Numbered from the stretch's first letter, positions 8,041-17,663 are shown. The stretch: DNA of 22,829 nt from Zygnema cylindricum (GCA_037447655.1 JBBHKE010000377.1:1-22829); one strand, 5' to 3'. Numbers and translations are program-made. The notes: generated by a model from the letters alone, not told the origin.

Positions 8041-8742
8041 TTTTTGATTTTTTGAAATTTCATTAACAAAAGCGAGAAAAAAATCCACAGATTGTTAAAT
8101 TTCCACGAATCAAACTTTTGGAATGCCGTTGGGAGCATGTTCTTTTTATTTCCACGGTGGCGTTAAGGGCATACTAAACATGAATTCATTGTTTGCATGT
8201 GATTATACATCAAGGTCGTTTTTCGATGACGGGGTTTTCCATTATCGTAGTTTACAATGAACTAACAAGTTGAAAGTGTATGTTTAGGACTTACTTCTCA
8301 ACGCCGAAGAGTTGTGCAATATATTCACTCAAATAGAATAGAAATAACCAATGCGTTTTACATTATACTTAGTAACTAATAAACATCGTTAATAGCAAAA
8401 CCGGATCATTAAAAAATGAGTCCAACGAGTAGACATATTGTAAAACCGATTGGAACCCATTAATCGCATATGTTGAAGAATGCACTTGTCTTGATACTTG
8501 TCCTTGAATTAAGTTTCTCCCAAATCAAATCATTATTAATCTTGTTAGTAATAAAGCCGCGTCATTCAAATAAGAGGCAATGCTTAACATGTACTTAGTT
8601 TGTGTTTTCTTGTACTTTCTTGTTTTGGCAAAACCGGTAGAACTTCACACGCCTAAATGAGCACACGTAGTCGAAAGAGTATGTATGCGCACTTTGAGAC
8701 AAGCAATGAAACAGGTCGTAACGAATTGTCAACATTAAGTGA
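8041..8742. other. No supported feature
   Basis: This is AT-rich sequence between the minisatellite-like region and the hAT element. I find no coding frame, repeat pair or RNA gene. Confidence 0.6.
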
Positions 8743-8750
8743 ACGGACGT

Positions 8751-9205
8751 CAGAGGTCGCAAACGGTTAACCGAAACCGTAACCGACCGTTAACGGACCG
8801 CCCGCGTCGGATCCGGAACGGATTCGGTTGCCAAATTTCGGGGGGCGGACGGATTAGGGCGGGTGATTTCACGAAAAATAAAAAAAATCGGTTACGGTCG
8901 GGTAAGAAAATAGCTTAAGTTTTTGTACTGTCAATACTATCCAACATTATTGTACTTTGTACTCTTGGTATCATGGAAGGCATAAGGGAGATACACCACT
9001 AATTCTGTACTTATTCGGGTACGGGCGGGTACGGGTAGTCGCGAGAAATTGAGTTTCGGCTAACTTTTTTTTTCGTAAATGCGTTTCAGGTAACCGTTAA
9101 CAATTTTGGAGCGTGATATAACCGGTCGGGCGTCGGGTACTCAGATTTTGAAAAATATAAACGGTCGGTTTCGGTTATCTAAAATTTTGACTTTTACGAC
9201 CTTTG
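8751..9205. mobile_element. Non-autonomous hAT element with 8-bp target duplication
   Basis: The left end is CAGAGGTCGCAAA. The right end read on the minus strand is CAAAGGTCGTAAAA. Inside each end is an inverted AACCGAAACCG / CGGTTTCGGTT tract and GGGTACGGGT-type words, as often seen in plant hAT elements. The flanks are ACGGACGT (8743-8750) and ACGGACGC (9206-9213), an 8-bp duplication matching 7 of 8. The TIR start (CAGAG), the duplication length and the base pattern all fit hAT. There is no transposase frame in the 455 bp. Confidence 0.8.
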
Positions 9206-10386
9206 ACGGACGCACAAACGTTTTTATGTTCAAGCGAATCGATGAGAATTATCGGTTGTATCGGTTCACGGCATGGTCGATGGAAATTTTGATGTGCACG
9301 CCAACGTCTTCTTGGGGCTGTTTGTGTCCACGCTTCGCGTATTCTATGCCGCCCAGGTTGGCGGAGGCTGTAGCTTGACGGGGCCTTGACACGGCCGCAA
9401 CACTTGATGGAACGCCATATGTCGTGACGTCACCGATGTGGCATGTGCACCTAACGAACTCAGCCCATGGAAAACTCGTTACCAGAATCTCCCGCGAATG
9501 CCTTGAACTGAACTGAGTCCATGGGACACGTCATTGTTAGTGCATGTGCAACTGTACCACCGAGTACATGGAACTCCAACCCGCGGAGCGGCGTCGGAGA
9601 CCTCTGACCGTACTAGAGTTTGTCCTTTACCGGATGTGCATTGATTTCCTGTTTGGCGATTTCCTGTTCGTGCGAACTGCCGACTCTGGCACTCGGTTCG
9701 CAGGCTGCGTCGCATCGAAGCCGAAGTAAAGGCGTAAGGTAGAGGTCGCAAAAGTCAAAATTTTACATAACCGAAAACGACCGTTTGAACATCAGACGAC
9801 AACGGAGGCATGCTGCAGAATGGTGTACCTGACCGTACTGCGCCGTACGATTACTAGCCGGAGTAAGAAATCTTTTAGGGTTGCGAGGATTGGCGAGGTG
9901 GAGGAGGAGCTAGAAGAAGGTTTGTTAGAGTTCGAAGGCGCGGGAAGACAAAGGCAGGATGGGCGGCGATGGAGATAGGCGGGAAGGGCCTCTCGGGAGG
10001 ACGAAAGCGCAAAATAGTAAGACACTACCGTGACTAAAGCTGGTATCTTTTTTCCAATTCACTCTCCCTCTCTCTATCTCCATTTCTCTCTCTCTCCCCT
10101 TTCTTTTCCTTTCATTTTTCCTTTTTCTGTCCTTTTCTTTCTCTTTTCCATTCTTTTCCTTTCCGTTTCTCTTGTCCTTTCCATTTTTTCTCCCTTTCCT
10201 TTCTTTTCTATTCCTCCCCTTCCTTCTTCCTTTTCTTCTATTGCCTTGCCTTTCCTGTCTTTTCATTTTCCCGTTCCTTTCCCCTCTCCTTTCATTTCGT
10301 CTTATCTCCTGTTTTCTTTCTCTTTCCCATTCCTTTTCGTTCCTTATCTTTTGTCTTTTTCCCTTCCTCTTTGTCTTTCTATTTTT
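9206..10386 (+). repeat. Family X copy B, truncated by the scaffold gap
   Basis: The copy runs from the hAT flank through the GGAACGCCA, CCATGG and ACACGTCATTG landmarks to the ATG exon region and the first third of the pyrimidine intron, where the N gap begins. It lacks all three TIR elements present in copy A. By hand, the first 340 or so bases differ from copy C at about 19 positions. The exon 1 equivalent starts at ATG 9959 (MGGDGDRRE) but meets a TGA before the splice site, so this copy is not intact. Minus-strand frames here do not hold between copies and are not called. Confidence 0.8.
9741..9788 (+). mobile_element. Detached hAT terminal fragment inside copy B
   Basis: AGAGGTCGCAAAAGTCAAAA and the following CATAACCGAAAACGACCGTTT are the complement of the right end of the 8751-9205 hAT element, with three mismatches over 44 bases. 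Copy C has only a few bases between the same flanks (GAAGTAAGG ... ACATCAGACG), so this piece was gained by B or lost by C. It is too short to be a complete element. Confidence 0.65.
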
Positions 10387-10396
10387 NNNNNNNNNN
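10387..10396. other. Assembly gap of 10 N
   Basis: A run of ten N lies between the pyrimidine intron of copy B and hAT-related sequence leading into copy C. The real distance is unknown. Confidence 1.
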
Positions 10397-10456
10397 GCTC
10401 ACAACGCCGGCACAGTTCCGGGACAGTGCGATGTCGGAGGCGGTTGGACCCGCCGT

Positions 10457-10538
10457 GTCGGGCGTCGGGTACTCAGATTTTGAAAAAATAAAAACGGTCG
10501 GTTTCGGTTATTTAAAATTTTGACTTTTGCGACCTTTG
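10457..10538. mobile_element. Right end of a hAT element before copy C
   Basis: TCGGGCGTCGGGTACTCAG through GCGACCTTTG is nearly identical to the right end of the 8751-9205 element. It is followed by the same ACGGACGC flank (10539-10546). The left part differs or is lost at the gap. The shared position in B and C means the insertion predates their separation. Confidence 0.75.
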
Positions 10539-11241
10539 ACGGACGCACACACGTTTTTCTGTTCAAGCGAATCGATGCGAATTATCGGTTGTATCGGTTC
10601 ACGGCATGGTCGACAAAAAATTCAATGTGCACGCCAACGTCTTCTTGCGGCTGTTTGTGTCCACGCTTCGCGTATTCTCTGCCGCCCAGGTTGGCGGAGG
10701 CTGTAGCGTGACAGGGCCTTGACACGGCCGCAACACTCGATGGAACGCCATATGTCGTGACGTCACCGATGTGGCATGTGCACCTGACGAACTCAGCCCA
10801 TGGAAAACTCGATACCGGAATCTCCCGCGAATGCCTTGAACTGAGCTTAGTCCATGGGACACGTCATTGTTAGTGCATGTGCAACTGAACCACGGAGTAC
10901 ATGGAACCCCAACCCGCGGAGCGGCGTCGTAGAAACTCTGACCGTACAGGAGTTTGTCCTTTACCGGATGTGGATTGATTTCCTGTTTGGCGATTTCCTG
11001 TTCGTGCGAACTGTCGACTCTGGCACTCGATTCGCAGGCTGCGTCGCATCGAAGCCGAAGTAAGGGGCGTACGGACATCAGACGACAACGGAGGCATGCT
11101 GCAGAATGGTGTACCTGACCGTACTGCGCCGTACGATTACTAGCCGGAGTAAGAAATCTTTTAGGGTTGCGAGGATTGGCGAGGCGGAGGAGTTAGAATA
11201 AGGTTTTTTAGGGTTGGAAGGCGCGGGAAGGCCAAGGCAGG

Positions 11242-11881
11242 ATGGGCGGCGAGGGAGATAGGCGGGGAGGGACGCACGGGAGGACGAAAGCGCAGAATAG
11301 GAAGACAGTACAGGAGCTAAAGCTGGTATCTTTTTTCTAATTCTCTCTCCCTCTCTCTGTCTCTCCATCTCTCTCTCTCTCCCCCTTCTTTTCCTTTTTT
11401 TTTCCTTTTCCTGTCCTTTTCTTTCTCTTTTCCATTCTTTTCCTTTCCGTTTCTCTCCTTTCCTTTCCTTTCCTCTCCTCTCGTCCTTTCCAATTTTTTT
11501 CCCCCTTTCCTTTCTTTTCCATTCCTCCCCTTCCTTCTTCCTTTTCTACTGTTGCCTTGCCTTTCCTGTCCTTTCCCTTTCCCTTTCCTTTCCACTGTCC
11601 TTTCATTTCGTCTTATCTGCTGTTTTCTTTCTCTTTTCCATTCCTTTCCGTTCCTCATCTTTTTTCTTTTTCCTTTCCTGTTTGTCTTTCTTTTTTTTAA
11701 CCTTTCTGCAGGTGCCAGCTGGCAGTTGCGCCTTTCCGGGAAGGTGGCGATTTGCGGCCGATTCTGTTTTCGCCGATTTCCTCCTGTTCTTATTTTTGAA
11801 GCGGGGAAGGAATCGCTCGAGCTCTCATACAAGCCGAGGAGGGCGGGAGTTTTTTATTTTGGAAAAGAGATACGGTGGTTG
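11242..11881 (+). pseudogene. Family X copy C, candidate two-exon frame, degenerate
   Basis: Exon 1 at 11242-11325 encodes 28 residues starting MGGEGDRRGG and ending TVQELKL, with donor G|GTATCT. The intron is polypyrimidine and ends TTTCTGCAG at 11711. Exon 2 reads VPAGSCAFPGRWRFAADSVF as in copy A, then loses one base relative to copy A near TTATTTTTGAAGC, so the C-terminal part changes frame and reads on to about 11880. Conservation of the ATG, both splice sites and phase in two diverged copies supports a real ancestral gene; the frame break argues against a working one here. Confidence 0.4.
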
Positions 11882-11932
11882 ATGTTTCCGATCGCCTCCC
11901 TCTCCCTCTGAAACCGGCCGACTTCATCACGT

Positions 11933-12186
11933 GACGTCACAGTTAGAGTGAGTGTGAAAGCCGCAATAAGACAAAAAGTATTGTGACAGTGACGTCTTGA
12001 GCAGCCGTGATTGGCCGAGGCCAAGAGTTGACTGATTCTGACATGGAGGTGCAAGAGGACAGAAGGGGAAGGCGGGAATCGAAATCTAGTCCATCATCTG
12101 AATCAGGCCACAAACTAGATGATGGGCTAACTGTGGCACTATTGCTCTTGTACGGCGCAAAATCTGCGTTTTTAATCCTGGAATGA
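11933..12186 (+). pseudogene. Conserved coding-like block of family X, copy C
   Basis: It starts DVTVRVSVKAA as in copy A, is then shifted by a small deletion and meets a stop, and resumes as GQELTDSDMEVQEDRRG, RRESKSSPSSESGHKLDDGL and on to ILE-stop at 12184-12186. It is open where copy A has TGA. The function is unrecognised. Confidence 0.4.
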
Positions 12187-12357
12187 ATGGAAGTTGAGGT
12201 TTTTTTGCACAGCAGTTGTTGTACGGTTTCAGTCCATAATCATTTTTAAAAGGAAGAGTGAGAGAGGAAAAGAGCTGTTCTCTTTCTGTCTCTCCAGGTT
12301 TTTTTTTTCTTTTATATAAATCTTTTCTTTGTTTTCTGTTTTCTTTTTGATCGGCAG

Positions 12358-12429
12358 GGATTGCTCCAATTTGTGGAACATATGGCTGAGCCTCCTGACC
12401 CTGAATATTTCTCTGCCTGTTACTAAGTG
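12358..12429 (+). pseudogene. Family X copy C, later exon
   Basis: The acceptor TTGATCGGCAG and donor GTGAGG are identical to copy A. The frame reads GLLQFVEHMAEPPDPEY, then a base change in the run after TAT shifts it and gives a stop before the donor. Confidence 0.4.
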
Positions 12430-13046
12430 GTGAGGAACTTTTGACATTTTCCGAAAGACATTTTGTTTTTTTTATGGGGCTTTTTTGTCGATTTTTGGAT
12501 TTTTCGGATTTTTTTTTTCGGGATTTGTCAACTCGTACTTTCTGCGACAAACTTCCACCAGAATTAGTGTGGATGAGGGTGGAGAAATGATGAGGACCTT
12601 CTGGGTTTCTTTTGGGATGTTTTGAATTTTTTCTGGACTATTTTCGGTTTTTTTGGGGGGATTTCTCGACCCATGCCTTTTTTTGCACCGGAATTAGTGT
12701 GGGTTAGTGCCGGAGAACGATAAGGTTTGTTCAAGGATTTTTTTGAGGTTTTTTTGGGTTTTTCTGGTGATTTTTCTGATATTTTTTTGGGTTTTTTGGG
12801 ATTGATTTAGGATTTTTTTGGTGTTTTTCCTTTTTCCCTGGATTTTTTAGGGATTTCTTTGTGGTTTTTTGGGTCTTTAAGGTGGAGGATTTGAGTTCAG
12901 AATAGAGTTTGATGGTGTTGGGGCTTTTTGTGAAGATTCTGCAGAAGTTTTGGTGTAGATTAAGAGGGTTCCCTGTTTTTTTTTCTGGATTTTTTGTTAC
13001 TTCTTTGATAAAAAATTCGGGTTTTTTTTGTATTTTTTCAGACGGT

Positions 13047-13762
13047 TTTTCAGTTTTTTTTTTTTTACTCTGGATTTCTCGTTTTTGTGCTTTTTTTTTT
13101 AACTAATAAATTTAATTAGTCCAATGTGTTTGTCCTTTCTGCGGTATCTCAAGCACCAGAATTAGTGTTTCCTCTCAACCTTAGGTACTTTCTTTTTGAT
13201 TTTTTTTGCTTTTTTTGTGAACTTCTGGTAACATTTTCCGGTTATCAGCATAATTTTGTAAATTTTTCTGTTTCTCGGTGTGTTTTTGTAAGCTTTCTGT
13301 GGTTCTCGGCATTTTTTTCTGAACTCTTTGTGTTTTTCGGCTTGTTTCTGTAAACTTTTCGTGTTTCTCAGTGTGTGTTTGTAAGATATTGACCTTTTCA
13401 GGATTTTTTAGTATCTCCTTATTCAGGGTGGCACATTTTTCTAAAAACTCGAGTTTTGAATCTAAAAATTGTGTATTTTTTTGTTCCATGTTTTGGTTAT
13501 ACACCAATTACAGTCATCACTTCTACCTGTTCGATCTTTGGGCATTTTTTCAAAAAAATGAAGTAAATAATTCTCAATTATCAAGTACTTTTTTTTGAAG
13601 TTTTTGTGTAAAAAAATTTAAACGCACACTCGATTGCGTTGTGTTGTGTTTCCATTGATTGAGTTGTACTGTGTTTGCTTTTTAGCCTTTTTTTTTTAAA
13701 TATCCACACTAATTGTGGTGATTGTGGTGTGTGTTCGATTTTTCGGCATTGGATTATTGCAG
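13047..13762 (+). other. T-rich intron-like sequence
   Basis: This is dominated by T with TTTTTCGGC / TTTCTCGGT words. The frames are low-complexity and none resembles the SUD1 region that should precede the next exon. It ends with the branch/acceptor-like TGGATTATTGCAG at 13750-13762. Confidence 0.5.
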
Positions 13763-13909
13763 GTGGGAGTGGTACCGGTTCTAATCGGTCTTTTATTCGA
13801 ACTTTTAGTAGTTGTTCCTCTTCGAGTCCGGATTGACGAAAGTCCCTTTTTTCTTCTCTACCAAGATTGGGCTTTAAGATTGTTGTTTCTTAAAATATGG
13901 ACACTTCTG
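13763..13909 (+). CDS. SUD1: SUD1/DOA10-like E3 ubiquitin ligase, C-terminal-region exon
   Basis: DOA10-family proteins (yeast Doa10, human MARCH6, plant SUD1/CER9) are multi-span ER membrane RING-CH ubiquitin ligases for ER-associated degradation; in plants SUD1/CER9 affects sterol and cuticular lipid metabolism. The 49-codon exon begins VGVVPVLIGLLFELLVVVPL, continues RVRIDESPFFLLYQDWAL and ends FLKIWTLL. This matches a conserved membrane stretch of plant SUD1 (P-V-L-I-G-L-L-F-E-L-L-V-x-V-P-x-R-V, then D-E-S-P-x-F-L-L-Y-Q-D-W-A-L). The acceptor ATTGCAG and donor GTACGT are good and both phases are 0. No RING-CH domain or other upstream exon is visible in the window, so this is a fragment or the 3' part of a gene whose 5' part lies elsewhere. 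The family call rests on recalled family sequence and is strong. Confidence 0.85.
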
Positions 13910-14618
13910 GTACGTTAGCAAGACCTTCCTAGACAAAATCCAAAAAAAAACCCAAATGATAGCCTTAATTTAACCTTCCAAATATGTGGTCGAAAAGAAT
14001 CCTTATAAGCCTGTCAGAATTCAACAGTTAGATAAGATTTAGTGTATTGTACAGTCATTGTGAAGTAATTAGTACAAAAGGGTTTTTTTTTTTTAAACGA
14101 AAGGAAAAGCAAAGGGTACAAAACAACAAATAGTACGTCTTTACGTTTTTTACGTGTGAAATAGAAAACCATTACAGTGGAAAACATCCGGGAAATTGTT
14201 TGAAACCAAGAACATATATTTCTATGAGTGGTGTTTTCCCACAAAACCAATCATTCCCTTGATAAAAATTTTAAACCCATATAGAAACAAAAAAGTCCAT
14301 CAATCTTTTTTAAAGTTCTTATTGGCCTTGTATCTAAAATCATTATCAATAATCACTATCAGCAATAGTCGTCCATAATCATATCACTAATTTATGATCT
14401 TGAGGGTGAGGGGAGAGAGAGAAAGAGGGAAGGATGAGATTACTTGGGTTTCATTGCAGGAGTAGGTCTAAGTTTTACACTGTATTTTAGTGCTAAAGAA
14501 TTTAAACTATCCGCTGTCGACAGTTTCTTTTCACATTTCAGTTTTATTTTTTGTAGTGGTGTACATCGATTGAAATCGCAGACGATATTGGTATGTCGTA
14601 TTATCAAGATTTTGAAAA

Positions 14619-14652
14619 GTCGATAGTTGTCGGTTCGCCGATAACTATCGAC
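14619..14652. repeat. Hairpin with 15-bp arms and TTCG loop
   Basis: GTCGATAGTTGTCGG pairs with CCGATAACTATCGAC apart from one G-T-type position, around a TTCG loop. It lies within the CGATA-rich part of the SUD1-like intron and is probably part of a TIR element remnant. Confidence 0.8.
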
Positions 14653-14824
14653 ATCGCGATAATCGCCGATGGTCGGCCGATATTTTTTCTCTTCTCACTG
14701 AAGGTGTTTGACATTTTACAGCTAAATGAGTACTGCAGAAAACTGAGTACCGTAGGAAATTATACAATTTCTTGAAATGCGAAGTTTTCAAATGTGTTTT
14801 GCATTTTCAATGATGGAGATTTGT

Positions 14825-15022
14825 TGGAAAGGGAGACATCCTACAGTTCTGACGGTGTCAAGCGCACTGTTTAAGATTTTAGGGTTTGGCCATAGGATTA
14901 TGTACAAACTATTGAATCACAAACTTTTCTTTGTTTTCTGTACATTGTCACGGATAAGATTAGTCTGAAAGGAAGACATCCTAAAGTAGTTATCAAGTGC
15001 ACCCTTAAGGTTTTTAGGGTTA
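14825..15022 (+). repeat. Diverged direct repeat, about 60 bp, spaced 140 bp
   Basis: GGAAAGGGAGACATCCTACAG at 14826 and TGAAAGGAAGACATCCTAAAG at 14966 start similar segments that share TCAAG-GCAC and TTTTAGGGTT further on. Both lie in the SUD1-like intron. Confidence 0.6.
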
Positions 15023-15117
15023 GATATTTCTTGTCTTCCCTGGAAGTCCTCCATCATCTGTTATCATCTGTGAATCAAAGAATTAGGACAGACAATCAGA
15101 CTAACACTTTCCCTTCG

Positions 15118-15168
15118 CCTATCCTCTCCTCTCTTCTCCTCTCCTCTCCTCTCTTCCACCTCCACCTC
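15118..15168 (+). repeat. TCTCC microsatellite
   Basis: Imperfect CTCTCC units run through this short stretch. Confidence 0.8.
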
Positions 15169-15634
15169 ATCTCTTCTTGTCCTTCCTAAATTAAATTATG
15201 ACAGTAAATGGACAGCTGATGGCAGCTTTTTTAATCTGTAAAAACTGAAATGGAGAATTACAATCAACGCCGACGATGTCGCGATTATCGGGTGTTCAAT
15301 ATATCGATTATTGTGACGCCCCAAAAATTACATATTGATTAGCGGCAGGGCCTTTCGATGTATATCATTACGCTTTTATTTCCTTTTTCACCTTAAAGGT
15401 TCTTGATGGTAGTAAAATCAGCCGAGGATCCTTGTCTTAGTTTTCCCAAACTGTCCCAGACTATTCATTATTGCAGTACGTGCGTTAGAGTTTTTCAGGT
15501 TTCTCTTTGCCTTTGTCATTCTCCTAATCGTTCTTGCCCTAAAAAAAACTCTGTCTCTCTTTGTTTTTCTTCTCGTTTTGTCTTTTTGTTTTTTTCTTCT
15601 TTTGTCTTTTTCTCCTTTTTTTTTTTGCAAACAG

Positions 15635-16068
15635 GTAATGATGGGACAGGCGAATCTCATCGCAGACGACAACTGGCGAGAAAATTGGAGCGCGTAAAAA
15701 ACGACAGGTTCGGACGTTTAAACGGTCTATGGGTTTTCCGTGAAATCGTGGCTCCCGTTCTCCGAGATCTCTTGACGGCCTTTGTGTCCCTTTTGTAATC
15801 GCAAAATGTATTTTTCCTTTTTTGGGGTTTTCTCTAATTGTGAACTCGGCCGTTTACAGAATTCGCTTGGATCGCTTCTTTGGGATTTATTTTCAGTTTT
15901 TACGGTTTGAGAAAACTAAACCGATGGTTCGGATATCTCCATAATTCGATTAGAGACGTCCGGTATTTAGTGGGGAGAGGATCACATAATTTTAAAGGCC
16001 CTAACAAAGAAAGTCAAAAAGGGAGAGCCGGGAGGAGTGAGGGGAGGAGTCTAATTCAGGGTCAATAG
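15635..16068 (+). pseudogene. SUD1: SUD1/DOA10-like ligase, C-terminal exon with three single-base indels
   Basis: The exon follows acceptor TTTTTTGCAAACAG and continues the protein in phase 0: VMMGQANLIADDNWR. It then jumps frame at an A4 run near 15686 to KLERVKNDRFGRLNGLWVFR and EIVAPVLRDLLTA. It jumps again near 15778 to LCVPFVIAKCIFPFLGFSLI and VNSAVYR, and returns near 15860 to FAWIASLGFIFSFYGL. It ends with YLHNSIRDVRYLVGRGSHNF, a short basic tail and TAG at 16066-16068. All pieces match the C-terminal membrane region of plant SUD1 in order, without gaps. The last motif corresponds to the conserved C-terminal element of Doa10/MARCH6 with its Asn, though the usual GRR is GRG. The 1-bp changes comprise two losses and one gain. 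They may be true mutations of a pseudogene or uncorrected assembly errors. Confidence 0.8.
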
Positions 16069-16070
16069 GT

Positions 16071-16240
16071 TTGAGCAAAGGGGAAAATGGAGGGAAAAGG
16101 AAAGGTGAGAAAGAAAGAGGAAGGGGGAAAAGGGAAGAAAGAAAAAGGAAAAAGAAAGGACGAGGAAAAGGATGGCGAAAAAGGAGTCTGAAGGAAAGAG
16201 AAAAAAGGAATAAAAAGGAAAAAGGTGGAAGGAAGGAGTA
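16071..16240 (+). repeat. Purine-rich low-complexity tract
   Basis: GGAAAAGGGAGAAAG-type sequence directly follows the SUD1-like stop codon. The minus-strand Phe/Pro/Ser frame across it is compositional. Confidence 0.8.
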
Positions 16241-17299
16241 GTTTTGTGCCTTCAGTTTGATAATTCGGAGGATTTCGGAGGTTCACTATTTTAGGGAAAA
16301 AGAAGCAAAAAAAAAAAATAATAATAGAAATCAAAAGATGTATATATGACGTAAAAAATCAGCGTTTTTTGAGAGAGTTTGTAGTTCACAAAAAGCGTTC
16401 TAGTTTTTTTTTTCTTTTTTAGCTTTACAAGCCATGATGAGCAAAAGAAAGAATATATTCTTTTCTTGTTTAGAAGAAATAAAAAAAAAGGCCTTTGGGT
16501 TTGTAACATTGTGTTCCGAATAATTACGACTTTTTTTTTCTCTTAATTTGAGATACAGAAGTGGAATGGCAGTTATATTTTTTCTTTCTTTTCTTTCCTT
16601 TTTTTATCCTTCTTTTGTAGATATGTTTATGTTATTTTTCTCTTTTCCAGGTGAAGGCTCACTTTTTTTGTACTGATTTGATAGAGAAGTGAAAGACGAC
16701 TGTTAGATAATAGTACCTAAAAACAAAATACAAAATACAAAAAAAGAAAAGAGACAGGAAACTGTTTTTGCTGTTGAAATATTTGTATTTGTTTGCATTC
16801 CAAATTTTGGAATTCCGGTTCCGGTTTTGCTTTTCGGCCATCATTTTTTTAGGATTTTTCCTTTTCTCGGCTTCCCAATTTTTTGTATCGCTTTTAGCCT
16901 TGAGGATTCGTATAAGAGTTGAAAAAACGGAACAAACATTAGAAAAAATGTTTTTGTTTTTGGGTTTACAATTTCAAATTACTTTCGATGTGAAGCGTGA
17001 TTCTTCCATCTTAACATACGGCTTCTTTAGAAAGTGACAGTGAGTGTTTTCACATCACACTTCTTAGCACATGTGGTCATTTGTTTTGCAATTTATTGAT
17101 TGGCTGCTTGTAAATAGCGAGTTTAGAATTTCTTTCTCGATGTCCCAAAATTACGTGCGTGTACTCATAATAACAGTATACCGTACACGTATTGGAAAGA
17201 ACAAAAAGGTAGAGGTACCACTCCTTTCGAACCGAAAGACACAGGCGATGTCTATGCTTATTGCGATATACAGGTATCAGAGTCCACATTCGGACTTCT
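16241..17299. other. No recognised gene
   Basis: This is AT-rich with several poly-A and poly-T runs. Plus-strand frames at 16768-17037 and 17071-17301 have protein-like stretches but no motif I recognise. Confidence 0.5.
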
Positions 17300-17515
17300 A
17301 GGAAGGTCAGCGATTTCAGTGCTATTTTAAGTCCATGGATGTTCAAAGTTTTAATGGCATCCGACATAGTAGTCCATGTGTGATCGCTTCACGTCTATGC
17401 GGCCAAAATAAACGAGTGTATTGTCGCATGGCATTGACACATTGGAGATATAATGTTGTCAATAACTGGCATACGGTTATCAAAAAATATCCGTATGATC
17501 TTCGTGAAACATAAG
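17300..17515 (+). pseudogene. Open stretch of unknown origin, possibly decayed coding
   Basis: In one plus-strand frame the sequence is free of stops from about 17300 to TAA at 17513-17515. It reads GQRFQCYFKSMDVQSFNGIR, then LCGQNKRVYCRMALTHWRYN and VVNNWHTVIKKYPYDLRET. The same frame continues after the stop for a further 55 codons or so (GAFPVVFTEQHLWVNDVHLL). It has no ATG at a sensible place and no recognised family, so it is a weak candidate for a broken gene. Confidence 0.2.
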
Positions 17516-17663
17516 GTGCATTTCCGGTGGTGTTCACCGAGCAACATTTGTGGGTAAACGATGTGCACCTCTTGGAAGGGTATCGTTTTGACCGATACAT
17601 CGCGCCGTCGGTCACTACAGTATTGTCGACCGTGATGTCACCTAAATCGGCGATGCATCGTTG

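Larger units (their letters stand above)
10539..13046 (+). repeat. Family X copy C, the most complete copy
   Basis: This contains the whole series of family landmarks without insertions: the upstream block, the ATG exon, the pyrimidine intron, exon 2, the conserved coding-like block, the later exon and the T/G-rich tail. Similarity to copy A persists to TCGGGTTTTTTTTGTATTTTT-like sequence near 13040. The remaining T-rich DNA to 13762 has no counterpart in copy A. The SUD1-like exons begin shortly afterwards on the same strand, but I see no reading-frame link between the two. Confidence 0.8.
13910..15634 (+). other. Intron between the two SUD1-like exon blocks
   Basis: The intron is bounded by GTACGT and TTTTTTGCAAACAG. 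It is AT-rich and holds a hairpin (14619-14652), CGATAATCG-type words at 14555-14690 and 15260-15320 that may be remnants of a second hAT-type element, a diverged direct repeat (14825-14888 and 14965-15022) and a (TCTCC)n stretch (15118-15168). No coding frame in it is supported. Confidence 0.6.

Noticed and set aside
9479-11078. Minus-strand frames in copies B and C sharing words such as APRVGVPCT and LSSVQGIRGRF
   Set aside because: The frame is not maintained between B, C and A: indels shift it. The similarity reflects nucleotide identity of the repeat, and no start, splice or domain evidence supports coding on this strand.
11317-11832. Minus-strand 171-residue basic frame in copy C
   Set aside because: It runs over the pyrimidine intron and exon 2 complement. 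Its composition is dominated by Lys, Arg, Gly and Glu.
13715-13762. Upstream extension of the SUD1-like frame to an ATG at 13715
   Set aside because: Residues before 13763 do not match the family, and a clear TTATTGCAG acceptor ends at 13762, so the upstream part is intron.
12358-13909. Splicing of the family X later exon directly to the SUD1-like exon
   Set aside because: The phases do not agree (the family X exon ends in phase 2, the SUD1-like exon starts in phase 0), and no SUD1 motif precedes the junction.
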